Notes: generated from the letters alone by a model not told the origin. A DNA stretch of 64,000 nucleotides from Malachius bipustulatus (GCA_910589415.1 OU342631.1:58680598-58744597), one strand, 5' to 3'; shown: positions 11,895 to 22,332, numbered from the stretch's first letter. Made by a program: numbers and translations.

Positions 11895-12457
11895 GTGTTT
11901 TGTCCGACGAGAAGGGGCACTTGTTTGAATTGCGAGATGTTAATAATTATTACTGTTTCACTGTACTTCACTATGTAGGTACGATTGTTCCACTAATTAT
12001 TATAACGATAACGGATGCTCGCTCGATCTGCGGCTCCCTTCGAGTAAGGGACGAAGCATCAAAACCAACGTCTATGAAGGTACGAACGGCACTCTTGGTC
12101 GAGCTCTACTCTGTCTCGATGTTACTACTCGACTTTTGTGTGGTCTCTCCGGTCAGGTGTCCTTTTCCTTCTTCTTTCCGATGTGTAAAAGGAGAGGAAG
12201 GGGTAGGAAACAGTCTTCGATGATACGAATCAAATTATTCGACAAGGACGAAACAGATTAAAAATAAAAGGTCATTAAATATACATACATGTTTGTTCTT
12301 ATTTTGTAATGAAGAGGACTCTGTCCGTTGACTTTTGGGTAAAATAAAAAAAAAATATATATATTCGCCGTATTTTTAAAATTTGCAATTTAAAATCAGT
12401 ACTTAATTATCTGAAAATGTTCAATTTAAGTTTGAACAACCGGCCCTGACTGTTAAT
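11895..12457. other. Intron 1 sequence, nothing recognised
   Basis: One 107-aa frame at 11900-12223 lacks any recognisable domain and is treated as chance. Confidence 0.5.
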
Positions 12458-12459
12458 TA

Positions 12460-13650
12460 TACAGGTGATCCCGAAATGGCGGCTACGGTATACAGGGTGT
12501 TGTAGAGGATGTTCAGAAAGGCTGTAAATTTAAAACAAAAACTGTTTCCTCGACTTCGTTGCCAAGATATAGGGTGTCCTTTTTCTAAAATTTAACTCAA
12601 AATGACAGTCAACTTTGACAGGTTGAGCGCCAAGGCGAAATATTAAAAATGTTCCCCACGGACCAACGTCAGATTTTGCTATAAATCGTATCCAAACATG
12701 TATAAAATACCATAATTTCAAGAAATATATTTTTTTCCCGAAAAATTCGCCGGCGGGCACGCGTTACCGCTGCGGTTCCGGCGGCTATTATAGACATGCG
12801 GGACTATAGCCGTCTCTATTGGCGGTCATTCTGTTGCACTACAGCGATCACTTCACCGCTTGAATTAGCCCTGGATGCAGACAGGCAGCAGCTCGGCGCC
12901 CCGTAGGTGCCTCTTTCTTATCTTGTTCCCTGAACATCTTGCAGGATATGCTCAATCTGCATTTGCAGTATTTGCACAGCTATTATTTTTCCATACCAAT
13001 TAGTCACTTTATTGGAAATAAATTTCATGACCCAGGGGTAAAAACACAATCTGTGGGACCATAGCGGGCATGTCTCAATGTAATATTTACTGAAAGAACG
13101 GGCATCCTAGAATGATAACTCTTGAAAATGTAGACAAGCTGGCGGACATAATGACCGCCATGGCGCTCAACCTGTTAAACAACCTCCTCTGGCAAAGCAC
13201 AAGATTTGATATAAATATAATGGTAGTGTTTGCTTTTTTTATTATCGAGAACGTAATTACAGGCATTCAAAGTTTACTTATTCCCTGAGTTCGACAAAAA
13301 TTTTCAATTTAGCATCGTTATTCGAATTCGAGCTCAACAAAATGCAACTAAAATAGATTTTAAATAATATTATGGAATGTGTAACAGCGCAACGATTATT
13401 GTTTTAGGCTTTGTTGGACTTGCCATTTCATATGTTTCCATGGTAACATCTATCTGGGTATTGTCCACCTACACATTATTTTTCTGCCTGAGAAAGGGCG
13501 GAAAGTGCAGTGTTATGCCTTTTTTTCCTCAAAAGTGGTTATATCTTCTTAAGAGCGCCATCCTGGAGAAAAAGTATGTGAATTTAGAATCTTTTATCCA
13601 CAATGGGTGCTGTGGTGCTGTCCGTGTCCGCCATTTCGGGATCACCTGTA
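12460..13650. mobile_element. Mariner-type MITE, copy interrupted by another element
   Basis: Ends TACAGGTGATCCCGAAATGG and the mirror CCATTTCGGGATCACCTGTA, flanked by TA. The same family is at 47832-48452 (621 bp) with matching internal blocks such as GAGGATGTTCAGAAAG. The extra length here is a second element at 12621-13172. Confidence 0.85.
12621..13172. mobile_element. Nested element with GGTTGAGCGCC ends
   Basis: Inverted ends GGTTGAGCGCCAAGGCG and CGCCATGGCGCTCAACC lie where the sister copy at 47832-48452 has continuous sequence, so the insertion is directly demonstrated. The interior has a GC-rich patch near 12745-12790. No ORF recognised. Confidence 0.75.
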
Positions 13651-14251
13651 TAAATAGTTAAATAGACGAACACAATAACCATGGCAAGACTGGGATTTGA
13701 GCCCAGTAGGTGGCAGCCTCAACGGCTTGGCAGCCTGCAAGCTAGCGGTTTAGCTTGTTAAATCATAAAACTCTCTGTAACTTTCCTTGTTTAAACTTGA
13801 TCGTATCTCTGGATTCTTGAGGGGGCAGAACAAGTCCGCTCCGCTGAGGCCTCAGGTGGCCCATTGTGCTTCATCCTTTCCCTAGTGGCCTCTCTCCTTC
13901 AGCCATCCGAGGCTCAGAAAGAACTGAATCAGGGCGCCCGAGGGGCTCGATCATACAGCAACCTAGATCCAATACATGCACCACTAATCTGGGACACACC
14001 ATATACAGAGTACTATTCAAAATCAGAGAGTTGTGACATTACTCAGAAAAACTTCTATTTTATTTTTATTCAAGCATTATTTATATTCGAGTATTTTTAC
14101 ATTGGATCAGAGACCAAAGCTTTCTCCTAAATTTAAATTAAAATGGAATAACTTCTCTGCCAGTTGAAATTTTAAAAAATATAAGGCCGTTCATTTTTTG
14201 TTAATTGGTTTTCCTTTTTCAATTTCTATTTATATTTTGATTTTTCAACAG
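13651..14251. other. Intron 1 end with splice acceptor
   Basis: The last bases read TTTTTCAACAG before the exon at 14252. No other feature recognised. Confidence 0.6.
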
Positions 14252-14548
14252 GATGGAAAATTGTTACCATTGTCTGTGAACATTGGAGATGTTGTGATGC
14301 TAGCAGAATATGGAGGAACTAAAATAGAGTTGTCAGATAATCAAGAGTACCATCTGTACAGAGAAGATGACGTTTTGGCCGTAATAGATGAAACCCGTGA
14401 GAAATTCTTCCCGCTTTACGATCGAGTTATTGTCAAGAAAGCTGATCCTGTCAAACAGTCTAAAGGTGGCATTGTCATTCCAGAAAAGGCACAGTCGAAA
14501 GTTTTGAAAGGCACTGTTGTATATGCAGGACCTGGACAAAGAAATCAG
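14252..14548 (+). CDS. Hsp10 gene, middle exon encoding one full repeat unit
   Basis: Exactly 99 codons between an AG acceptor (14250-14251) and a GT donor (14549-14550), phase 0 at both ends. Residues 1-48 are the C-terminal half of one Hsp10 (PLSVNIGDVVMLAEYGG, then LYREDDVLAVID). From about residue 49 the next unit starts without a break (REKFFPLYDRVIVKKADP), through the mobile loop SKGGIVIPEKAQSK that binds Hsp60, to GPGQRNQ. There is no stop or splice signal at the unit boundary, so the product carries at least two Hsp10 domains. A at the usual P of LLPEYGG is a small departure from the family. The exon is the length of one roughly 100-aa Hsp10 unit, as expected from exon duplication. 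Confidence 0.92.
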
Positions 14549-14581
14549 GTAAAAACTTATTTTTAAATGTATCCGATATAA

Positions 14582-15170
14582 CCATAGAGATAGAATAAAG
14601 AGGAGCCGCTATGATCACCTAATAGTACATTAAAAAACGGCATCAGTGGGTGGAGCTTATAGGAGTAACAATATGGCGACTCGACAGGGTCAGACTTAAT
14701 TTTTATTTGCAAAATTTTCATAAATAAAAATGTTTCTCACATTTCATACATATTTTTAACACGTCTTCAGATGGATATTGCAGACCTTTTGTGTTTTTAA
14801 AGTCAATAAAAGAATATAAAATATCCGGGCAAATAATCATGGTCATTTTCAATTTTAGATTTTTAGTGTACTATGCAAGTAGGTACGGTCCTGTATATTG
14901 TTGATACTTACCTATGGAATGTTATTCCGGACGTTTTTTTTTTATCAGTGCAGTCTCTACTACAGCAGGTACGAACTGCACAAGAAACCATCTTTGGCTT
15001 TTCAATTTAACACCAAAGATCTTAAAGACAGTCCTTAAATCAAATGAAATTCAATAAAAAGCGTTCACTTATGTCATAACATAAGTTTGACATAAAAGTG
15101 GTATCAATATGGCGGACCTGATCCCATTTGTGTCACGTCATGTCGTCTCCTCTCTATTCTATCTCTATGG
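14582..15170. mobile_element. TIR element with CCATAGAGATAGAA ends
   Basis: Left end CCATAGAGATAGAATAAAG is mirrored on the right by CTATTCTATCTCTATGG. ATATAA flanks both sides (14576-14581, 15171-15176). No transposase; superfamily unknown. Confidence 0.75.
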
Positions 15171-15696
15171 ATATAACACTTTTGCACCACCAAATAAAAG
15201 TGACAAGTCTTATTAGACAAGTGCTGGGCTTGTATTACCAGTTTAGTTATAATTTTCATGTTTCATATTCTTGCTGGAGTAAACAGTTTTTTACAAGTTA
15301 CAAGAAAAATACCAATCAAAAACAATCGAAAATAATAATACAGGATACTTCTATACCTAATTCATTGTGTCAATTTAGGACAACTGCAGCAGTGCCGCAT
15401 ATCTTATAAGAGTGAAACTAAAAGGTATAGCTAGCGAATCATGACAGGAGTTTTAAATGTCAACATAGAAAACAAAACTTAACAAAAAAAATTAAATGAG
15501 TACAACAATTATTAATAAAAAAATTCTGTAATGCGGGATGAGTCAGGAGGAACTTTACAAACTTCTACCATAATGTATAATCCCTTAAGGGGAATATCAT
15601 ATGACCCTTAAAAAGAGTCAACTCCATTTCTCTGTTAATATACAGGGTGATTTGTGACTTAAAAAAAATATTCATTTGGCTATAATATCTACAATG
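15171..15696. other. Intron 2 sequence, nothing recognised
   Basis: AT-rich; a single TACAGGGTGATTTG end near 15650 has no partner seen. Confidence 0.5.
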
Positions 15697-15921
15697 TACA
15701 CTGATCGTTAGAATTTTCTAATTTTTTGGTACAACTGTACAGTGTTATCTAGCATTCAATCGGTTTAGTACCAACTCTCCCAATTAAATTTTTTTCAAGC
15801 TGGTCCCGGAATTTTTAAGTTTCTAGAAAGCCAGTTGAATGCTAGATTACAGTGTACAGTTGTGTACACTGTTAGTGTATAGTTGTACCAAAAAATTAGG
15901 AAACTATAACGATCCGTGTAG
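15697..15921. repeat. Foldback repeat
   Basis: Arms around GGTACAACTGTACAGTG (left, about 15727) and its mirror ending TTGTACCAAAAAATTA (right, about 15898), extended outward by ACTGATCGTTA and TAACGATCCGTGT. No coding content. Confidence 0.75.
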
Positions 15922-16012
15922 GTATTCTTACATTTTTCCCTCTGTGGGTTTCCCAATAAATTGGAAAGCCAATTATTAACCAAATTAATTACTTTAGTAT
16001 TGCTTACTTTAA

Positions 16013-16442
16013 CCCTTAGTTGGTAACATCCGACTCTGAGGCGGATGCCAAGTTTTGATGCTGCGCTGAATCCAAACGAATGAATGTACGGAAATTTCGT
16101 ATTAGTTATGTTCTAGTTGCTTGTCAAAAAGTCCGTAGCCGCCTTCGCGAGAATACGTCTGTGAGACGGGTGTTACTCAGAACGATATATTTCAGTCCGT
16201 CTTTCAGTCGTCTGTTACCAATAACGTAAGCGATTAAAATGGAAAGTATGGCGAATGAAAAGGTATAATATATAAAAAAATGTACAAAAATGAAATAAGT
16301 CTTGTTTTAATAAAATATATTTGTGTTTACTAGAATACATTCGAATAAATATGTAATTATACATATAGTATTATAATACCTATTCCGACTGTGCGACGGA
16401 TGTTACTTATAAAGTGAAAAAAAGTATGTTACCAACTAAGGG
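16013..16442. mobile_element. piggyBac-like MITE
   Basis: TTAA on both sides (16009-16012, 16443-16446). Inverted ends CCCTTAGTTGGTAACAT and ATGTTACCAACTAAGGG start with CCC and end with GGG. TTAA target and CCC/GGG termini are the piggyBac signature. 430 bp, no transposase. Confidence 0.85.
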
Positions 16443-17370
16443 TTAAGTAACAATTAACACTAACACTACTTATACTAATTTACAAGTTCAATTATTATAA
16501 TCTCACTACTATTACTGCTTCCTTAAATCACACACTATCTACAGTGTGTCGCATTTAAGATGAATACCCCCTGTATTTTCGCTATTTGAAGGAGTCGGGG
16601 TTCGAAATTGTGTACAGTTGTCGCATCTCTCTTTAGAGAGCGAGCTTCAGGGACTTCATAGAAGGGAAAATGGACAAGATCTTTTTATAATGTCACTTCT
16701 TTATTTCGAGCTGTCGGATTATTTATTAGAAATAACCGACAGTCTGCGGGTGCTTTAATTTGCCTTCTGATTTATAGTGAGGGAGGGAGGTATTAATACG
16801 CAAACGTACAACAAATTATAAATATTTATTTTTACTCAATAATAATAATCATATAAAGTATCAATTCTACGAATAATAAAATCGTATCGATTTATTATTT
16901 CAAGGTCGCCAGCACCAACGATAGCGCCGACCGCTTTTTCATGGCATAAGAAATTTAATTATAGGAACTGGCGTAGAAAACGAAACGAAATTATCCTTGT
17001 TCGCCTCGTGGCTTTCTGTTCTGGAACACAAGATTAATTTATAATATAATCTACCAGAGTCAACGCCTCTGGTAACGAATAAAGAAAGGAAATATTTATA
17101 ACCCCGTATTACCGTAATTCTATTCAGTTATTCGTTTTTCTCGAAAAGAAACCAATCTTTACAAATTAGCAAGCACCCATTCATTCACAAATAATTATAC
17201 AATTTAATCCAAATTGCCCCCTTTAATTAATAGAAAATAATATTTACAGATATACGTTTGATTCAAACAACGATAAATTCAACAGTATCATTCATACGTC
17301 CATCCTTATGGGTAATTCATTCAATAACCCTGACGGGGTCCTGGTTCGTACAGAGAAGAATAGGATTGTA

Positions 17371-17615
17371 GGCTAAGTCATCTCCTTAGCTTACGAGGAT
17401 GGGTTAGATCGAATCAACTCTTCGACCTAGGGTTTATGAATAGAATGATATTGACCAGTCAACTCCTAGTCAATGGTGATAGCCGTTTTACCTTTCGCGT
17501 TCTTCGCTCAACTCCCAAAGAAGCAAAAAGTAATGGCCAGGAATAACTAGGTCAACTCCCTAGTTAGAGGATAGGTGTATGTATACCTAGACCAGCTCAA
17601 CTCCCTGGCATAGGT
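17371..17615 (-). repeat. Array of six stem-loops with invariant heptaloop
   Basis: On the + strand the loop TCAACTC occurs at 17414, 17459, 17508, 17552 and 17597, with TCATCTC at 17378; spacing is 36-49 nt. Each loop is flanked by complementary arms that differ from unit to unit: 17371-17377/17385-17391, 17409-17413/17421-17425, 17450-17458/17466-17474, 17500-17507/17515-17522 (partly paired), 17544-17551/17559-17566 (8 perfect pairs), 17592-17595/17605-17608 with outer pairing. A seventh, TACCAGAG-TCAACGC-CTCTGGTA, is at 17052-17074. On the transcript strand the loop is GAGTTGA. Function unknown; RNA packaging, dimerisation or translation control of the parental retrotransposon are guesses. 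Confidence 0.8.
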
Positions 17616-17664
17616 TCAACAGGCAGTGGAATCCGTCTGTTCCCTGCTTGATTCTTCTGCGGTG

Positions 17665-17673
17665 TATTTATAG
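17665..17673 (-). promoter_or_regulatory. TATA box upstream of stem-loop array
   Basis: CTATAAATAC on the - strand. A start about 30 nt downstream would put the first stem-loop (17585-17615) at the very 5' end of the RNA. Confidence 0.55.
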
Positions 17674-18660
17674 CTGCTTCCTTTCTTGTTTACACCATTT
17701 GTTCAAAAACACCTAAAAACTCTGATAATTTGACATTTTTATGTCGTTCGTTTCCCTGCAAATTGATTATTTGCGAATTTATATTAATAAATGTCAATTA
17801 ATTTATTATTATTCGACGCTAATGGCGTCGCGACGTTGCGCTCTTCTGGCATAACGTCACAATAACAATACAGGTTTATTACTAACAAATGGTCTCAGGG
17901 GGTTACAAAATAGAAATAAAATATAAGTTCAATCTACAAGAATCAATTACAATGGGTACTTACTTTATTCTATGCTGCTCAGGGTCTATCTTGCCTCAGG
18001 GGTGCTCAAGGGTCAGCTCAAGGGAAATGTCACTAGATACCTTTTATCACTCACTCGCCTCGTTGTCTTCTAACTTGCTTCACCGATCAATCCATTCTCC
18101 CTTGCCTCGTATTTTTTCATCATCGCATTATTAATTCAAATTACTGTGTTAGCATTTTTATACTGCGTTAGCATTTTATATTTTATAGAGTTATATACAG
18201 TATGTGACACAGTCATAAAGACTGATAAGCCACACTTTTTGCACTACCTAACTGAAATTTGATCTTTAAACCCCACCTATTACGTTTTTGCAATGAGGGC
18301 GGATTATCGATATTTTGCTTCGTGTTAGAGATATCAGAAAAAATTGTTCTAAATTGTATTCCAAGCCCGGATACAGAGTTTTACAACAAAATTCGCATTT
18401 TAATTTTTTCATTATTTTGGTCTCACTAAAAATTTTAAAAGGTTTTGTTTTCTAATTTGGTACACATTTAACACCAATGCCTGATTATCACTTTCCATGG
18501 CACTCTAATTAACAAATTAGGCTGCTGCTGTAGATACAGATACCTTCAGTAACCCTCGACACCTCGTTGGTACCCGTCACCCGTCTTATTATCCCATAAC
18601 ACGCGATTGAATCCTGCGGGCCTTGAACCTCGTGCGCCTGGAGAACGGGAGGTAGCAGAC

Positions 18661-19033
18661 TCCCTGGGCTCTCAATACAAGCCGCAGGGACGAGACCTGC
18701 TAAGTAATCCACGCCTCAATAAGACGTGAGCCTGATAAACTGAAAATCAGAGCTCATTACATTCTGGGCGAGAATTGCGGAACTAGGAAAGGCCGACCGT
18801 TCCCCCTCGGTGCGTTCAGTACACGCACGTCGGTTGCCCGGTTCTGTCCTGTCTCTGGCGGCTCAATGCACCCACCAGAGAAATGAAACGCGGGCCGGTC
18901 AGTACCCGGCTCGTGTCTCGCTGCCTGTTTACCCGTTCGGTGTACTCAGTACATCCAACGCGGGGTGCTGGCTCCTGCAGGCTCAATCCACCTGGCAGGA
19001 ATTGAATGCTTGATGGTCAATACTTAAACAAGC
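18661..19033 (-). repeat. Array of nine stem-loops with TCA-type heptaloops
   Basis: Plus-strand loops: TCAATAC 18672, TCAATAA 18716, TCATTAC 18754, TCAGTAC 18816, TCAATGC 18863, TCAGTAC 18899, TCAGTAC 18946, TCAATCC 18983, TCAATAC 19017; spacing 34-62 nt. Arms pair but differ in sequence: 18661-18670/18680-18690, 18810-18815/18823-18828 (GTGCGT/ACGCAC), 18852-18861/18872-18881, 18894-18898/18906-18910 (GCCGG/CCGGC), 18934-18945/18949-18960, 18973-18981/18991-19000. The hairpins at 18716, 18754 and 19017 are weaker. Together with the other array the transcript-strand loop is GNRNTGA. Confidence 0.75.
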
Positions 19034-19060
19034 ACTGTCCATTCTTCGGATGTCCATTGC

Positions 19061-19070
19061 TTTTATAGCC
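19061..19070 (-). promoter_or_regulatory. TATA box of second LTR-like region
   Basis: GGCTATAAAA on the - strand, about 30-60 nt before the first stem-loop at 19008-19033. Confidence 0.55.
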
Positions 19071-20100
19071 GGCAGCGGGGTGATAAGGCCGATATCACCG
19101 CCGCAAAAACTCTGTCTTCTTGCTTTGAACTGATTAAATGAAGTCAACTGTCTCTAGTAAATAAATAATTAGAATAATTATGAACGAAATCGCCGAATTT
19201 CGTTACAAACCAAAATAATGAAAAAAATCGAATGCGAATTTTTTAATGAAATTCAATATCCGGACTTAGAATATAATTTAGAACAGCCTTTTCCAGTAAT
19301 TTTTTCTGATATATTCAATGCGAAGCAAAATATCGATAATTCGCTCTCTTTGCAAAGACATAGTAGGCAGGGTTCAGAGATCAAATTTCAGTTAGATATT
19401 GTAACAAGTGTGGCTCATCAGTTTATATGACTATACAAAATGTTAAGCCTCGTCTCCTTCAAATAATGAAAATACTGGAGTGTATATCTTAAATGCAACA
19501 CACCCTACAACACTACTATCGCCTCCTTATACAGGGTGTCCCATAATATGTGGGCAATCTCCCGGATTTGAGTAAATTTCGTAAAAATAAATGAAAAAAT
19601 AGCTATAAAATTAATTCCTCAGAGACACCCCTCCCCTGCAACGATATTAGCTGTTGAAGTTGAGGGTTGAAAATCAATTTTTTGCAATAACTTTTTTATT
19701 TCTTGACCGATTTTGATAATTTTTGGTTTTATTTTGTATTATTTTGGACTGTTTAGAATAGTGTTTCATAATCTTTGGTAGCACGTACATAGACCTCGGG
19801 ATGGCATAACTCCCTCATTCACTTGAAAGAAAACAATAAGAATAATAATTTTACAGTTTTTTAATGTTAATTTTCCTTTTAGTTGATATTTTTTACATAA
19901 AAAAATGTATCCTCATTTATTTCGATTGAGCGAACCGTTATCGAAATAAACGTCCTTCTAATAGGTGATGCGCCGCAGGAACTTTCCAAATTTCAAGTAA
20001 ATTTTAACAAGATGCCTGATCTATGACAGTAAATTGAGCAGGAAACAAAACAATAACTTAATTAAATACACGTCAAATAGTGTCAAAGATTTCATTTCAT

Positions 20101-20514
20101 GCAGATTCAATTCTAACTGATTTTAAAATGAGTTACCCAAAGGCTGAATACGCAGATATGCATTTAATGTACGGAATGGCTAATTGTAATGCTCTCGAAG
20201 CCACAAGATTATATGTGGAAAGATATCCAAACCGTAGAGCTCCCGATCGCAAAACATTTGATTGTTTAGATCAACTTTTGAGAGAAACTGGTAAGATTAT
20301 TATTTTAAATGATTTTTCTTGAAAATGCAAAGTCCAATTTGATATTTTAGGAACATTCACTCCAAACAGAACTCACAGCGGATCTCTGCAAAGATTACGT
20401 AATATTCAGCAGGAGCCTGACATATTAGATGCAGTTGCTGCAAATCCAAATATTAGTATTCGATCACTAGCGTTGCAAAATCATGTTCCTAAATCAACGG
20501 TAGGTCGAATTCTT
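20101..20514 (+). pseudogene. Mariner transposase N-terminal part with intron
   Basis: Encodes YPKAEYADMHLMYG and ALEATRLYVERYPNRR, the paired helix-turn-helix DNA-binding region of this insect transposase group. After LLRETG a small GT-AG intron (about 20291-20351) is followed in frame by TFTPNRTHSGSLQRL and a second helix-turn-helix (SIRSLALQNHVPKSTV). Coding similarity ends at GRILK, where a LINE fragment is inserted. Confidence 0.7.
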
Positions 20515-20961
20515 AAAACACAAATGATACATCACTTACATTACGAATGCTATCCTCCAGTTCATTATACCTTATAAATCCTTTCACAAACACAGAATTG
20601 TAACCCACTCCCTTAACAGCAGTTTTGATATAAAAATTATTTCTCCCCCTTGTTTCATATGCATGTTTGTCTCTACAGTACACCAGATATCGCCCAAATT
20701 ATTTTGTATGTATAATTAGTATGTATATAATTAGTATGTATGTATAAAATATCCAGATGTATTTTGTGTACTAAAACCAATGTCGGGTATTCCAATAGCT
20801 GTCTCACATTCATCCAGTTCAAACACTCCAACATATCACCTATTCCTGTACATCTGCCACAGTTTAGTATCATTCTCATGCCCCTATTTTGTAGTTTCTG
20901 AAGCCTGTCCATATCACCACTATTCCCCAAATACAGTATTGTACCGCAAACCGCAACATAT
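20515..20961 (-). mobile_element. LINE 3'-terminal fragment
   Basis: On the - strand it reads MDRLQKLQNRGMRMILN and DMLECLNWMNVRQLLEY, then a C-terminal VKGFIRYNELEDSI-like tail. This is the end of a Jockey/CR1-type ORF2. It interrupts the mariner transposase; its left limit abuts the transposase codons and its right limit meets the gypsy LTR. Confidence 0.65.
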
Positions 20962-21529
20962 TATAACGAACACCGCTCTGGAGAAATTCTAGTAATTACT
21001 TCTTGTAACATTCTAGTGCACCATTTGCTTGTTTGTTTACATTCTTTATACTGGATTAGTCAATGACATGTTCGCGACAGTTCCAGTCACATGTCATGTG
21101 ACACATCGACAGACAGACGTTAGTTCTATGGATTTCTGGAGTGGGCACGCCGAACAATCTGACATTTCCAGAATCCACGAATCGACGGGTGCAACGTTCG
21201 AGAAAGTACCTACTGTTTCGCTGCCCGTCCGGGGAGCTATATAAGAGTAGCCTCGCGGTTGCGTAAAACAGTTTAGTTTAGTTTGGACATTGAGTGAAGT
21301 GAAGACAGAGAGCAGAGCAGTAACTAGTGGAAGCTGAACAGAGCAGTAGTGAAGTGAAGTGTGAAGTAAGGGAGCCAGTAGTGACAGTATAGCGAATTAT
21401 AAAGAGAACAGCTGTGTTTAGTGTGTTTGATTATTTAGAATAATTATTAGAGGTTATAATTTGGATTAGTGAATAAAGTAATTTGTAAGACTTTTTGGTG
21501 GTAATTTATTTATTGTGAGACCCGTAACA
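20962..21529 (+). repeat. 5' LTR of gypsy-type element
   Basis: Contains GAGCTATATAAGAGTAGC (TATA region about 21235-21246). Matches 24173-24740 over its whole length as far as compared. Confidence 0.92.
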
Positions 21530-21579
21530 ACTGGTGTCAGAAGCGGGATACGGATTCCAGCAAGAAGATTAATTAGTTA

Positions 21580-21792
21580 ATGGGTAAATTAAGAAGTGGA
21601 AAGGAAACTGGAAGCGACAAAATGTCTGAGCAAATGTTGGAGGATATGATGTTACTGCTCAAAAACGGCCAGGAGGAGCAGAAAAATATCATGAAGAAGC
21701 TTGAAGACGGCCAGGAGGAGCAGAAAAATATTGTGAAGAAGCTCGAAGACTCTGAAGAAAAGCTTCTGCAGCAACAAAAAGACTCAACATGA
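21580..21792 (+). CDS. Gag N-terminal fragment of gypsy-type element
   Basis: 71-codon frame starting MGKLRSGKETGSDK, with two near-identical DGQEEQKNI repeats and a coiled-coil-like, charged sequence. It stops at 21792, where the frame shifts into the remaining gag. Compared with a normal gag of several hundred residues the capsid middle is missing. Confidence 0.6.
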   Translation: MGKLRSGKETGSDKMSEQMLEDMMLLLKNGQEEQKNIMKKLEDGQEEQKNIVKKLEDSEEKLLQQQKDST

Positions 21793-22321
21793 TGTCAACA
21801 GGATTGTCCATCAAGCCTACCCAGACTCGCCGCAGAACTTCAAGGAACAACTAGCCTCGCAAACATTTGTCAACGGGATACGAGACACTGAAATACAGAA
21901 GATCCTGCGCATGTCACATTTGACAAAGTCCAGCGAAGCGTTTGTTAGAGCGCTTGAGATGGACGCAGCAATAATGGCGTCCAATGGTAGGAACTTTTCC
22001 AAGGTACGAGCAGTGACAATTAATGAAGAAAAAGAAGAGGATGTGACTACCATCTTGGAAAAGTTAAATAAGATGATGGATAAGATCTCTGAGCAGTTGA
22101 ATGATGGGAAAAGAGGTTGGACTCCAAGGAGGGACGAAACCAGGAAGCAGTGCTACCGTTGCGGTTCCAGTTTTCATTTCATACGCAATTGTAAGGCTGG
22201 TGAGCAGATTCATCGAAGTAGTGGATCCCTAAAACAAAGACCAGACAGGGAAAGGAGTAGAACCAGAGATAGAGGTATCTATCGGGAACGGGAAGATCTT
22301 CGTCCGCAGCAGGAAAACTAA
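21793..22321 (+). pseudogene. Gag C-terminal part with zinc knuckle
   Basis: Frame reading SPQNFKEQLASQTFVNGIRD then HLTKSSEAFVRALEMD and a CX2CX4HX4C zinc knuckle (CYRCGSSFHFIRNC). The tail is Arg-rich and ends at the stop before 22322. The knuckle binds genomic RNA during assembly. There is no start of its own; it was probably once continuous with the upstream fragment. Confidence 0.7.
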
Positions 22322-22332
22322 TTTCAGCCAGT

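Larger units (their letters stand above)
16691..17861 (-). mobile_element. Solo LTR with stem-loop array
   Basis: Plus-strand boundaries TGTCACTTCT and TAACGTCACA, with ATAA on both sides (16687-16690, 17862-17865) as a 4-bp duplication. Read on the - strand: U3 of about 190 nt, a TATA box at 17665-17673, then an array of six stem-loops (17371-17608), then an AT-rich remainder with a seventh at 17051-17075. No internal retrotransposon genes remain. Autonomous family unknown; the 4-bp TSD fits gypsy-like integration. Confidence 0.65.
17866..19207 (-). mobile_element. Second LTR-like region with stem-loop array
   Basis: The right boundary CGTTACA (19207) matches the ends of the two solo LTRs. 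On the - strand it begins TGTAACGAAATTCGG, has a TATA box at 19061-19070 and an array of nine stem-loops at 18661-19033. The left boundary and target duplication could not be found, so truncation or a partial copy is possible. No gag or pol frame seen. Confidence 0.45.
16540..19507. mobile_element. TIR element hosting the LTR insertions
   Basis: The left end CAGTGTGTCGCATTTAAGA and following CGCTATTTGAAGGAG are mirrored near 19457-19507 (CTCCTTCAAATAATG ... CTTAAATGCAACACACC). About 55 bp of diverged inverted repeat encloses two LTR-like regions. No transposase is left. Confidence 0.55.
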
